Assembly (NCBI GenBank): GCA_016292215.1
Contig: JAEFBB010000015.1
Coordinates: 1-49,200 of the forward strand
Direction of reading: 5' to 3'
Origin: Saccharofermentans sp.
GTDB taxonomy: Bacteria > Bacillota > Clostridia > Saccharofermentanales > Saccharofermentanaceae
Length of the DNA: 49,200 nt
The position numbers and the translations under genes are program-made. Positions 1 through 8,000 of the stretch are shown here, piece by piece; the stretch's first letter is position 1, and each line of letters starts with the position of its first letter. The notes below the pieces were generated by a model. It had not been told where the DNA came from. It did not search any database and saw only the letters and a list, made by a program, of their open reading frames with translations.

Positions 1-1
1 T

Positions 2-484
2 GATCTGTCAGAGCGGAGCGTCCAAAGGGAAGTTTTCGAGAAGCAGTTAGAGCTTGCCTTTGAGTACGATGTGCCTGTTATTCTCCATGAGAGAGATGCG
101 ACAGGTGACTGTCTTGATATACTGAGGCGTTTCTTTAAGGCCGGTAAGCTTAGGGACGTGGCCGGAGTATGCCATTGCTGTTCGTGCTCTGCAGAGGCCG
201 CGTCAGAGCTCGTTAAGATGGGCTTTTTCATTGGCTTTGACGGTCCTCTGACCTTTAAGAATAATAAGAAAACGCCGGAAGTCGCGCTCAACACGCCTTG
301 GGACCGTATCGTTATCGAGACGGACAGCCCGTATCTGACGCCTGAGCCTAACAGAGGGCTTATCAACGAGCCGTGCCATGTCGCATACGTGTGTGGCAAG
401 CTCGCTGAGATAAAGGGCGTAACTATTGATGAAGCGGCACAAATAACCTATGATAACGGCAAGAAGCTTTTCGGAGTGAATTGA
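2..484 (+). CDS. tatD: TatD family metal-dependent DNase, 3' part
   Basis: The reading frame is already open at base 2, so the 5' end of the gene lies outside the window. The visible part is the C-terminal ~160 residues of a TatD-type hydrolase, a TIM-barrel metal-dependent 3'-5' DNase family that acts in the cytoplasm. Family landmarks seen in order are QREVFEKQLELA, PVILHERDA (metal-binding His), HCCSCSAEAA (usually HCFSGS), GPLTFKN, and ETDSPYLTPEPNRG followed by NEP near the end. The HCFSGS loop is altered to HCCSCS, a minor deviation. It ends one base before the next gene, which starts at 486 and whose likely SD (ggag, 474-477) lies inside this gene, so the two are probably co-translated. 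The family call is firm; the exact substrate is not known. Confidence 0.93.
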   Translation, partial: DLSERSVQREVFEKQLELAFEYDVPVILHERDATGDCLDILRRFFKAGKLRDVAGVCHCCSCSAEAASELVKMGFFIGFDGPLTFKNNKKTPEVALNTPWDRIVIETDSPYLTPEPNRGLINEPCHVAYVCGKLAEIKGVTIDEAAQITYDNGKKLFGVN

Positions 485-485
485 T

Positions 486-959
486 ATGAAGAGAAAAGAA
501 TTAATCCTGATCGTAATTACAGTGATCCTTGTGGGAGTGCTTATAGGCGGTTATATCTATGACAATAACACCGCTTTGCTCGAGAGGACCAATAACATAG
601 CGATAAAAGAAGACGAGAATCTTGAGATCGTTAAGGTCAAGAAGGTCGGATTCATGTATGCGCGCGCTGCATATGAAGCAAAGCTGCGCGTCAAGAACAA
701 TGACTGGGATTATTATGTTCTGGATATAGCTTTGAATTACGGCGGCACGGGCCAAATGCTCGATTATGAGCAGTATAAGGAGTTTGAAGCGTCAACTCTC
801 GACGGCTGCACGATCAAGCCGAACCCGAGGGAAGACTCGTTTATCTGGATTTTCGGAGCCCATATCAAGGAGAATTCCGACGAGAATGTCTTCTATGTCG
901 TAACCCGCGAAGACGCTGACAGTAAGGCTTTTGTCTATATCTATTACTCCCGGAAATAA
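486..959 (+). CDS. Small membrane-anchored protein, unknown function
   Basis: This is a 157-residue protein that I do not recognise. Residues about 5-25 form one strongly hydrophobic segment after a KRK start, consistent with an uncleaved signal anchor that places the rest outside the cell. The outer domain (about residues 45-157) alternates short hydrophobic and charged stretches with many Tyr and Asn, as in a small beta-rich domain, and has no evident catalytic motif. The ATG at 486 has the SD ggag at 474-477 within the end of tatD, and the stop-to-start gap is one base, so the genes appear coupled. A tRNA promoter begins soon after its stop. Function unassigned. Confidence 0.75.
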   Translation: MKRKELILIVITVILVGVLIGGYIYDNNTALLERTNNIAIKEDENLEIVKVKKVGFMYARAAYEAKLRVKNNDWDYYVLDIALNYGGTGQMLDYEQYKEFEASTLDGCTIKPNPREDSFIWIFGAHIKENSDENVFYVVTREDADSKAFVYIYYSRK

Positions 960-987
960 ATACCTTACGGATTTTTAAAATTCGTTG

Positions 988-1017
988 TTGACATATCTTC
1001 GGTATTTGTTTTATAAT
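988..1017 (+). promoter_or_regulatory. Promoter of the tRNA Val-Asp-Phe operon
   Basis: A perfect -35 box TTGACA (988-993) is separated by 18 bp from a perfect -10 box TATAAT (1012-1017). Transcription would start about 25 bp before the first tRNA. This is the strongest-looking sigma-A promoter in the window, as expected for a stable RNA operon. Confidence 0.85.
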
Positions 1018-1049
1018 TCATTCGCGCTTTGAATAAAGGTGTGGCTAAC

Positions 1050-1125
1050 GGAAGCTTAGCTCAGCTGGGAGAGCATCTGCCTTACAAGCAGAGGGTCACA
1101 GGTTCGAGCCCTGTAGTTTCCACCA
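1050..1125 (+). tRNA. tRNA-Val (UAC)
   Basis: A complete cloverleaf can be drawn: acceptor ggaagct/agtttcc (1050-1056 with 1115-1121), D arm starting gctc, anticodon stem tctgc/gcaga with loop cttacaa (anticodon TAC, valine GTA), and T arm with ggttcgagcc. Discriminator A is at 1122 and CCA is encoded at 1123-1125. First gene of a three-tRNA operon. Confidence 0.97.
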
Positions 1126-1132
1126 ATGGTAC

Positions 1133-1210
1133 GGCGCAGTAGTTCAGCCTGGTTAGAATGCCAGCCTGTCACGCTGGAGGTCGAGGGTTCGAGCCCCTTC
1201 TGCGTCGCCA
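1133..1210 (+). tRNA. tRNA-Asp (GUC)
   Basis: Acceptor ggcgcag pairs with ctgcgtc (one G-U); anticodon stem ccagc/gctgg encloses loop ctgtcac with anticodon GTC (aspartate). Discriminator G at 1207 and encoded CCA at 1208-1210. It follows tRNA-Val by 7 bp. Confidence 0.97.
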
Positions 1211-1217
1211 TTAACTT

Positions 1218-1248
1218 TAGGCCGAGCACTTCAAAGGTGTTCGGCCTA
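1218..1248 (+). other. Hairpin in the tRNA-Asp/tRNA-Phe spacer
   Basis: taggccga (1218-1225) is perfectly complementary to tcggccta (1241-1248), and the interior adds about six more pairs (two G-U) around a caa loop. No T tract follows, so it is not a standard terminator. It may be a processing signal or attenuator inside the tRNA precursor. Confidence 0.6.
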
Positions 1249-1254
1249 ACTCTT

Positions 1255-1330
1255 GCTCAGATAGCTCAGTCGGTAGAGCAGGGGACTGAAAATCCCCGTG
1301 TCGGCAGTTCGATTCTGTCTCTGAGCACCA
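1255..1330 (+). tRNA. tRNA-Phe (GAA)
   Basis: Acceptor gctcaga (1255-1261) pairs with tctgagc (1320-1326); anticodon stem gggga/tcccc holds loop ctgaaaa with anticodon GAA (phenylalanine). Discriminator A and encoded CCA end at 1330. Last gene of the tRNA operon. Confidence 0.97.
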
Positions 1331-1340
1331 AATCTTTAGG

Positions 1341-1387
1341 ACTCTTTCTTTTGTCATAGTCAAAATGCAAAAGAAAGAGTTTTTTTC
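1341..1387 (+). terminator. Rho-independent terminator of the tRNA operon
   Basis: The 13-bp perfect stem actctttcttttg (1341-1353) / caaaagaaagagt (1368-1380) has a 14-nt loop and is followed at once by TTTTTT (1381-1386). It ends 17 bp before the start of the next gene. Confidence 0.9.
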
Positions 1388-1403
1388 TAAACGGAGAAGA
1401 ATT

Positions 1404-2078
1404 ATGACTTTAAAGAAAAGATTGAATCCGGCTTTGTCTACGATGCTCTTTTTGCTGGTTGCCGTAGCGTGCCAGGTCGTAGCTATAAAGATATTCCCTC
1501 ATGTAGTAGGAGAACCCCTTGTAGAGCCTAACGCGTATATCCTTACGCGCATGATGGAAGGCTACCTTCTCCTTCTTACCGTTATCTTCTCCTGCACGAC
1601 TGAGCTGCGCATCCACTTCGAATGCTTCAAGCCTAGCAAGGAAAACCTCAAGAAGGACCTTTTCTGGGGAGTTATCTTATCAGTTGCACTTATCGTTATC
1701 CTGTTCATCATCAGACTCGTACAGAACCAGTTCTTCCCCGAGATCGCGGCAAGACCTTACTTCGGCCTTTATCTCGGAACATATATGCGCTGGTTCTATC
1801 CTATCAGCGCCATCCTTCAGGAGATGTTCGTTAAGGGCGTTGTAGAGGACAATATCACTGATTCATGCCCCAAGTACAACAAGCATTTTACAGTCTGGGT
1901 AACTTCGCTGTTTTTCTTCGTACTGCACATGGGCTACGATATCCCCATGATGTTCGGCGCTGCTATCCTCTGCGCGGCAACAGGTTATCTCTATGAGAAG
2001 ACCAAGTCCGTCTATGGAAGCACCCTGATCCATCTTGTTATCGGATTCGTTCCGAAGATGCTCGGCGTAACACCTTAA
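1404..2078 (+). CDS. CPBP-family (Abi) intramembrane protease-like protein
   Basis: A 224-residue multi-pass membrane protein with about six to seven hydrophobic helices. Late in the chain it shows the CPBP pattern: QEMFVKG in place of the usual EExxxRG, then FVLH (second motif, FxxxH) and a final helix with STLIHLVIG (third motif His). CPBP proteins are intramembrane glutamic endopeptidases related to Rce1, often linked to bacteriocin self-immunity. The first Glu is Gln here and Arg is Lys, so activity is doubtful. I chose ATG 1404 because ggaga lies 5-10 bp upstream; an in-frame ATG at 1365 falls within the tRNA terminator stem. It has no co-directional close partner, and its promoter is not obvious, so read-through from the tRNA operon is possible. 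Confidence 0.75.
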   Translation: MTLKKRLNPALSTMLFLLVAVACQVVAIKIFPHVVGEPLVEPNAYILTRMMEGYLLLLTVIFSCTTELRIHFECFKPSKENLKKDLFWGVILSVALIVILFIIRLVQNQFFPEIAARPYFGLYLGTYMRWFYPISAILQEMFVKGVVEDNITDSCPKYNKHFTVWVTSLFFFVLHMGYDIPMMFGAAILCAATGYLYEKTKSVYGSTLIHLVIGFVPKMLGVTP

Positions 2079-2117
2079 GTGCTTTGCCGTTAACATTGTT
2101 ATAAACCTGACAAAGGC

Positions 2118-2139
2118 CTGTAATTATTGCATATTACAG
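2118..2139. promoter_or_regulatory. Perfect 7-bp dyad upstream of the glycosidase promoter
   Basis: ctgtaat (2118-2124) and attacag (2133-2139) form a perfect inverted repeat with an 8-bp spacer, about 45 bp upstream of the -10 box at 2188. No T tract follows. It has the shape of an operator, but nothing identifies a regulator. Confidence 0.35.
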
Positions 2140-2184
2140 TTTGTTGACAATACGTTTTCGCGCGGCTGTTAACAAGAAACCATA

Positions 2185-2193
2185 TGCTATACT
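2185..2193 (+). promoter_or_regulatory. Extended -10 promoter (TGC-TATACT)
   Basis: TG at 2185-2186, one base, then TATACT at 2188-2193. No good -35 lies 17 bp upstream. It would start a ~45-nt leader to the gene at 2246. Confidence 0.6.
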
Positions 2194-2245
2194 CCAAATT
2201 GACCGGTAGGATAAATAAGCAATTTTTGTCAATTATGGGGTAGCC

Positions 2246-3778
2246 ATGGAGTCTAATAACATAGCCAAGTTCCAGAAGATCGTAGCAGGTCTTGCGCCCG
2301 AGAAGCGGAGAGAACTCGCTCTGCGCATGAAGGGCATGTCCGAGAAAGAACGCATGGCTGTTGTTGACCGTATGGTCGAGCTCTCAGAGCAGCGCAAAAT
2401 AGAGATCACCGCAAGGCCTAAGGTCCTCGCGACAAGCGGCCGCGTAGCTGAAGCGCCGATAAGAAATAATTATGTGATCGAGCAGCCCCGCACCTGGACT
2501 GACAGGGATTATCCTGACGACAACAAGATCGAGATCGTCAAAAACCCCGTAAAGAGAAATACAGCTCCCGCCAAGGCATCAAGACCCCAGCAGCGTCCGA
2601 TCAAAAAAGCCGAACCTGTTGCGGCAAGAGCCGGAAGAGAGCAGATATTAAGACAGATCGAACAGAAAAAGATCGAAGCCGAAGAGGCAGAGCTTCGTAA
2701 GGAGAAGAGAAAGGTTTTCGCCAAGAAGGCTGTAAAGTTCTTCTTTACGAGCGTCGGAAGACTTCTGACAGTAGTAATATGCACTCTGATCCTCGTGATC
2801 GCAGGTCTTTATACATTCCTTGGAATCATCATGAAGGGACCTTCCACTCACTTAAGAGACCAGTTCGTTCCTTCCGTTATGGAATCTTCCGCAGGCGGAA
2901 TCCTCGCTAAGTGGATCTTATCGGACGAAGAGATCGAAGAGATCATGAACAGCAACAAGACTGTTGCCATCACTGAAATCACGGATACTACTCTTGTCAA
3001 TGCCATGGCCGCAGAACAGAACAGCAAAAAGGCTAATGCCGGAGCGGTAAACGATCTTGATCCTGACGGAGACGGCATCGAAGTTCACGACATCAGCGGC
3101 CCGATGTATCACGGCAAGATGCTCGTTGTTTACGATCCTTCAAGAATCGTAGTGGGAACTATCGACAATTACAATCACAGCGGTGCAGGCCTTACACTCA
3201 AGGAACTCATCGATAAGTACGACGGTGTCGGCGGTATCAACGGCGGCCAGTACGAAGATAAGAACGGCATGGGCATCGGCGGATGGCCTGAAGGTATCGT
3301 TATCTCGGGCGGCGAGCTCAGGATGGGTGCAAAGAACTGCGATTACGAAGTCTACGGACTTACGAATGATAACGTCCTTGTAGTCGGTACAATGACTGCC
3401 CAGGAAGCAATGGATATGGGCGTCAGAGATGCGGTCTCGTTCGGACCGGCTCTTATCGTAAACGGTGTCGCTGCCAATTACAAAGGCTGCGGCGGCGGAC
3501 TCAATCCGAGAACCGCGATAGGCCAGAGAGCTGACGGCGCGATCCTCCTCCTCGTTATCGAAGGCAGAAAGACCTCTTCAATGGGTGCCACAATGGCAGA
3601 CCTTATCGACATAATGTTGGAGTACGGCGCTGTTAACGCTGCAAACCTTGACGGCGGCATGTCATCAGCTATGTGGCTCGGCGAAGAGGAGCTCGTATCA
3701 AGCTCGTCCATCAGAGTATCACGTCAGATGCCTACGGCGTTTGTAATCCTGCCCCAGAAGACTGACGAACAGACATAA
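2246..3778 (+). CDS. Membrane-anchored phosphodiester glycosidase (NAGPA-like) domain protein
   Basis: 510 residues. Residues 1-165 are a charged, Lys/Arg/Glu-rich cytoplasmic region; one membrane helix follows (about 172-195, LLTVVICTLILVIAGLYTFLG). Residues about 275-505 form an extracellular domain of the NAGPA / phosphodiester-glycosidase family (PF09992; formerly annotated as exopolysaccharide biosynthesis). Family landmarks seen are GGINGGQY, SFGPALIVNG, NPRTAIGQ, and AANLDGGMSSAM near the end. The human relative removes GlcNAc from a phosphodiester; bacterial members are thought to act on cell-surface polymers. The ATG at 2246 has only a weak SD (gggg). The next gene begins about 10 bp downstream and is also a single-pass surface protein, suggesting a shared envelope role. 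Confidence 0.88.
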   Translation: MESNNIAKFQKIVAGLAPEKRRELALRMKGMSEKERMAVVDRMVELSEQRKIEITARPKVLATSGRVAEAPIRNNYVIEQPRTWTDRDYPDDNKIEIVKNPVKRNTAPAKASRPQQRPIKKAEPVAARAGREQILRQIEQKKIEAEEAELRKEKRKVFAKKAVKFFFTSVGRLLTVVICTLILVIAGLYTFLGIIMKGPSTHLRDQFVPSVMESSAGGILAKWILSDEEIEEIMNSNKTVAITEITDTTLVNAMAAEQNSKKANAGAVNDLDPDGDGIEVHDISGPMYHGKMLVVYDPSRIVVGTIDNYNHSGAGLTLKELIDKYDGVGGINGGQYEDKNGMGIGGWPEGIVISGGELRMGAKNCDYEVYGLTNDNVLVVGTMTAQEAMDMGVRDAVSFGPALIVNGVAANYKGCGGGLNPRTAIGQRADGAILLLVIEGRKTSSMGATMADLIDIMLEYGAVNAANLDGGMSSAMWLGEEELVSSSSIRVSRQMPTAFVILPQKTDEQT

Positions 3779-3788
3779 GGTGTTCCGG

Positions 3789-4934
3789 ATGAAGTCATCA
3801 GGCAACAATTCAGGCAAGAAAAACAGCGGAAAGAAGAACGGGAAGAAAGTAAATCTCTTCCTCGTTTTTCTGATTGCGTGGCTCGTTATCGTAACGGGAT
3901 TAATTGCGTGGTTCCTCTTAAGATTCAATGATTTCGCAGGGAAATATGAAGAGCAGTACCAGGCATCTTTGCCTTATCACACCGCTGAACAGGTCACTCA
4001 GCATTTTAATGACGGCGATGTCGATTATATACTCAGCAACATGACTGAAAAGCCTGTATTTACATGCTTTGAAGATGAGACTGTCGTCAGGAAGTACGTT
4101 ACTGAACTTATCAGCGGAAAGAACTTTATCTATTCGGAGACCGAGAACTACAGGGAAGATGCGCCTGAGTATTACGTAAAGACTGCTGACGGGCTTATTG
4201 TTGCCAAGTTCAATCTTGCAGAAGATAAGACTGCTGATCTGCCGTACGGCTTTAAGGCATGGCAGGAGAACACCCTTGAATTCTATACTGCTGCAGCATA
4301 CAGCTTCGATGTTTCAGCTCCCGAGACATACAAAGTGTACGTTAACGGCATTGAGCTGAGTGAAGCAAATTCCACATGCGCTCTGACCGAGTCAGAGCTT
4401 AACCAGTATGTCGATCCGTATGCGTCGATTCCGGGAACGGTAAGATATACGGGCGAAGGTCTTTATGTTAAGCCTGTTGTTACTGCTGTTGATTTCCGCG
4501 GCAACGCATGCGAATGCACATATGACGAGAATACAGACACATATCAGGTCGGGTTCATCAAGGAATTCGATGAATATGATGAGCTTTCTGAATTGGCTAT
4601 CTCATTTGCTTCCACATTCGCAAATTATATTTCCCAGGATGCCGGAGATTACGCTCTGGATAAGTATTTCCCCAAGGGAAGCCAGTCGTTAAGCTATATC
4701 AAGAGAAATTCTGCAAGACAGTATTTTACCAGCCACGGAAGCGTATCGATCCATAATGAGGAAGTGCGTGACTGCATAGTCTTCTCTGATAACGTCGTAT
4801 ACATGGAGGCCTATGTTGAACAGTACATGCAGATGTACTGGGGCTCAGATGAGCCTGAAGTGCTTCCTACCGATGTTCATCTGTACTTCGTTAAGATCGA
4901 CGGCAAGTGGCTCATAGGCGGTATCCAGTACTGA
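3789..4934 (+). CDS. Single-pass surface protein, unknown function
   Basis: About 381 residues that I do not recognise. The first ~22 residues are Lys/Ser/Asn/Gly-rich and cytoplasmic, then one membrane helix (VNLFLVFLIAWLVIVTGLIAWFLL region), then a ~335-residue acidic outer domain with many Tyr and Glu. HTAEQVTQHFNDGDVDYI and a final region ending VDGKWLIGGIQY-like (exactly VKIDGKWLIGG) recall NTF2-like or lumazine-binding folds, but this is only a resemblance. ATG 3789 is preferred over GTG 3780 because ataagg (3775-3780) gives an 8-bp SD spacing. It follows the NAGPA-like gene closely, so they are probably one operon. Confidence 0.75.
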   Translation: MKSSGNNSGKKNSGKKNGKKVNLFLVFLIAWLVIVTGLIAWFLLRFNDFAGKYEEQYQASLPYHTAEQVTQHFNDGDVDYILSNMTEKPVFTCFEDETVVRKYVTELISGKNFIYSETENYREDAPEYYVKTADGLIVAKFNLAEDKTADLPYGFKAWQENTLEFYTAAAYSFDVSAPETYKVYVNGIELSEANSTCALTESELNQYVDPYASIPGTVRYTGEGLYVKPVVTAVDFRGNACECTYDENTDTYQVGFIKEFDEYDELSELAISFASTFANYISQDAGDYALDKYFPKGSQSLSYIKRNSARQYFTSHGSVSIHNEEVRDCIVFSDNVVYMEAYVEQYMQMYWGSDEPEVLPTDVHLYFVKIDGKWLIGGIQY

Positions 4935-5009
4935 TCCTTGGGCCTTGCTGCAGGCTGATATTTCCTCACTTTTACCACAGAAATACTTCGTTTTTGTAAC
5001 GCTCCTGAA

Positions 5010-5063
5010 ACTTTGTCCTTTATTTAAAATGATAGAATTAACGTAGATTATTGTGGACAAAGT
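5010..5063. promoter_or_regulatory. 9-bp perfect inverted repeat bracketing a promoter
   Basis: actttgtcc (5010-5018) and ggacaaagt (5055-5063) are perfect complements 36 bp apart. The extended -10 element TGA-TAGAAT (5030-5038) lies between them, so transcription would start inside the repeat. The right arm ends 8 bp before the SD agggggt (5070-5076). This could be a paired operator, or a stem formed only by upstream read-through RNA. Confidence 0.5.
5030..5038 (+). promoter_or_regulatory. Extended -10 promoter (TGA-TAGAAT) for the LacZ-like gene
   Basis: TG at 5030-5031 then TAGAAT at 5033-5038, with no recognisable -35 at the proper distance. It would give a leader of about 40 nt to the TTG start at 5085. 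Confidence 0.55.
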
Positions 5064-5084
5064 CTCTTAAAGGGGGTACGAGTC

Positions 5085-8000
5085 TTGGAATTTACATATT
5101 CGAATGACGGCTTTTTGCCGTACGATTCTTTTGATTATATTTTCAACGAACGCGAAATGCCGGAGTTCGGCAAGGTTGCATCACCTTACCTGAAGCCTCT
5201 TACGACATGGAGATTCTATCTTGCCAACGGACAGGCTGAAGTGCCGTTCGGCGTTATGAATAATTCTTTCGACGATTCCGACTGGCCGCTCGTTAACTGC
5301 CCTTCGACATGGCAGACAGAGGGCTTCGGCCTGCCGCAGAACCTTATCTACGACTATCCCGTAAGACTTGCAGAGAACGCAGCCCGCAAAGAGGAGACCA
5401 TCAGCGACAAGTATGTCCTCAAGTCCATCGGCAATGAGGACGACGAAGTCGGAATCTACAGAACGACTGTCGTATTTACACCTGCCGAGATCGAGAGAGC
5501 ACTTTATCTCGAGACATCCGGTATCTGCGGAAGCTTTAAGGTCTTTGTCAACAACCAGCTGGTATGCAATTCGCATTCTATATTCACGAGAAAGCGTCTT
5601 CTTATCTCAGGCGTGGTCCAGGCAGGCGTCAACCACATCACGATCATCGTAAACCGTTACGACAGAGACGATGACGGCCACATCATTCTCGATATGATGA
5701 ACTTCGGTTTTGCCGGACTTTTCAGACCCATAATGATCGTTGAAGATTCACTTCTTGAATTATCTAATCTTCACATCAAGCTCGAATACGTTCCTTCGGC
5801 TTATATCTCGGAAGTCGCGAAAATGGATGCGCTCGCAGTAAGAGAGACTGTATCACGCGTTCCGCACGGCGACTTCATGATCAAAGTCGATTTTGCAATG
5901 CGCAATCACACGAACTACATGATCCCTTATTCAGTCCGCATATCGCTCCTTGAGGCGCGCGCTGAATACGATCCGTATAAACTCCCGTTCGTCAACATCA
6001 AGGGCCAGAGCGAGCCTGTAGTGGGCGTTGTAGATGCTCTCAAGGAAACACGCGCGAGCACGGACTTCGTCGCATTGGATGTTGCGCAGTGGTCTGACTG
6101 CACACCAGTACAGTACGATATCGTTTTCGAGGTAATGGACTCGGAAGGCAAAGTCATCTGCGCGAAGAAGAAGAGATTCGGCTTCAGGACTACGGAGATC
6201 GTTCAGGACAAGCTCAATGTCAATGACCGCCGCGTTAACCTGATGCTCGTTAAATACTACGAATTCGATCCGCAGGGCGGTATCGCCGTTCCTCAGGACC
6301 GTATGCGCCAGGACATCATCCTCATGAAGAGAGCAGGCATCAACGGCGTTATCGCTGACGGAATGCCTCTGTCTGACGAGTTCTTAAATCTCTGCGACCA
6401 GTACGGTATGTATGTTATCGCGACGGCCGCAGATTTCTACATGAGAGATTATGTTGAGGCCTGCATGAATCACCCTTCAGTCGTTATGTGGGGTATCCAG
6501 ACTTATAACTTCAATTCCGAGACAGCCCAGAGAGTCAAGCATGAGTGTATGCTCATTGACGATACGAGACCGTGGTACTGCGAAGTAAATAAACTCGTTA
6601 CAGCCACAGGCAAGAAGGCTAAGCCTCTTGGCAAGATCTCTGACATGAGACCTCTGCCGAGTGATGCAGGCGCCGTATTCGGCCCCTGGGAAGATCTCTG
6701 CCTCGACAGGAAGAAGATATTTGACCTTAACAGGATCGGAAGAAATCTTTTCGAGACCATACCGGGAAGAACAAGATTTACAGATGATGATGCACCCTAT
6801 AAGTGGATCCATCATGCTGACCTCGTAGGCGGCAAGCAGAAAGAGAACTCCTGTATCGGCCAGGGTATAGTTGACGCAGAGCGCAACCCGCACCCGATCT
6901 ATCTTGATATCAAGAAGCAGTGCCAGACGATCGCGATCTTCGCGTCAGTAGGCGATCCTGCAAACCTTACGATGCGCAATTCCAACCAGTTTGGCTATAC
7001 CGAAGAATTGGATCTTGAGTGGAAGATCCTTCTGGGCGGCAGAACGATCATGTCGGGTAGAGGCGTTATCCCTGAGATCGAACCGTTCGGATCAAGGACA
7101 CTGAAGTTCCCGTTCTCGACGGATATCTTCACGACACCCGGCTGGGCACAGGGTAAGGCCGAATTCATCGAGATGTATATGAATGCTCTTTCCAAAGAGC
7201 TCGTATTCGATATCACTTTAAAGCTCCACAAGGATACATACTATGCCAAGGCAGGCTATGAAGTCGCCTTCTATCAGGATGTGCTGACTGATCAGATCGC
7301 AAGCCCCGTAGGTGAGATAGATCTGTCCAAGGCCGGTCTGGGGAGCGGCGAAAAGCCTGCAACAAACGATATGAGGCAGCTCGGTTCCGGTACGAATGCC
7401 GGAGCCTACAAAGATGCCGGACTTCCTTCCGGAATGGAAGACCAGGCTCTTCTTACCGAAGAAGACGGCGGCAGAGTCGAGCGTATGACAAACAACGACG
7501 GGCTTTCTAATGTGCCCGAAGTATATGTTGACGGTACAGCTCCCGTAGAAGAGGAGATCGGTTCTGTCATCACGCGCAATATGGTATCGACAGTGCCTCA
7601 CGGATTGTATGTAGGCAAGGGCAACTTAAGGATCGGATTCTCGAGAGAACCCGGAAGCCTGGAAAGCCTTGAGATCGCAGGCTACAACTTCCTCAAGGGC
7701 CCTCTCGCGCCGAGCTTCTACCGCTGTCCTTCCAATATCGACAGAACAGACAGAAGCTTCATCCTCGCAAGAACGGTATTCTCAAAAGAGAGCGACTACG
7801 AGCATATTCAGGAGTCGTTAGAGTTTGTCGGCTGCGAATACGGCTGCAGAGACGGCGAGTTCACCATGATCTCGCGTTACAAGTCATTTGCCATGCATGG
7901 CGAAGTAATCGTTTTCTATGAAGTCCCGAAGGCAGATACTTTGAGAGTTACTCTTGAATTCAAGCCCAAGTATGACATGGTAAGATACGGAATCAGATTC

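Noticed and set aside
1050..1330. tRNA cluster as an attachment site for an integrated element
   Set aside because: No integrase, no duplicated tRNA 3' end and no foreign-looking block next to it.
5051..5061. DnaA box (ttgtggacaa)
   Set aside because: Two mismatches from the consensus and isolated; no origin genes nearby.
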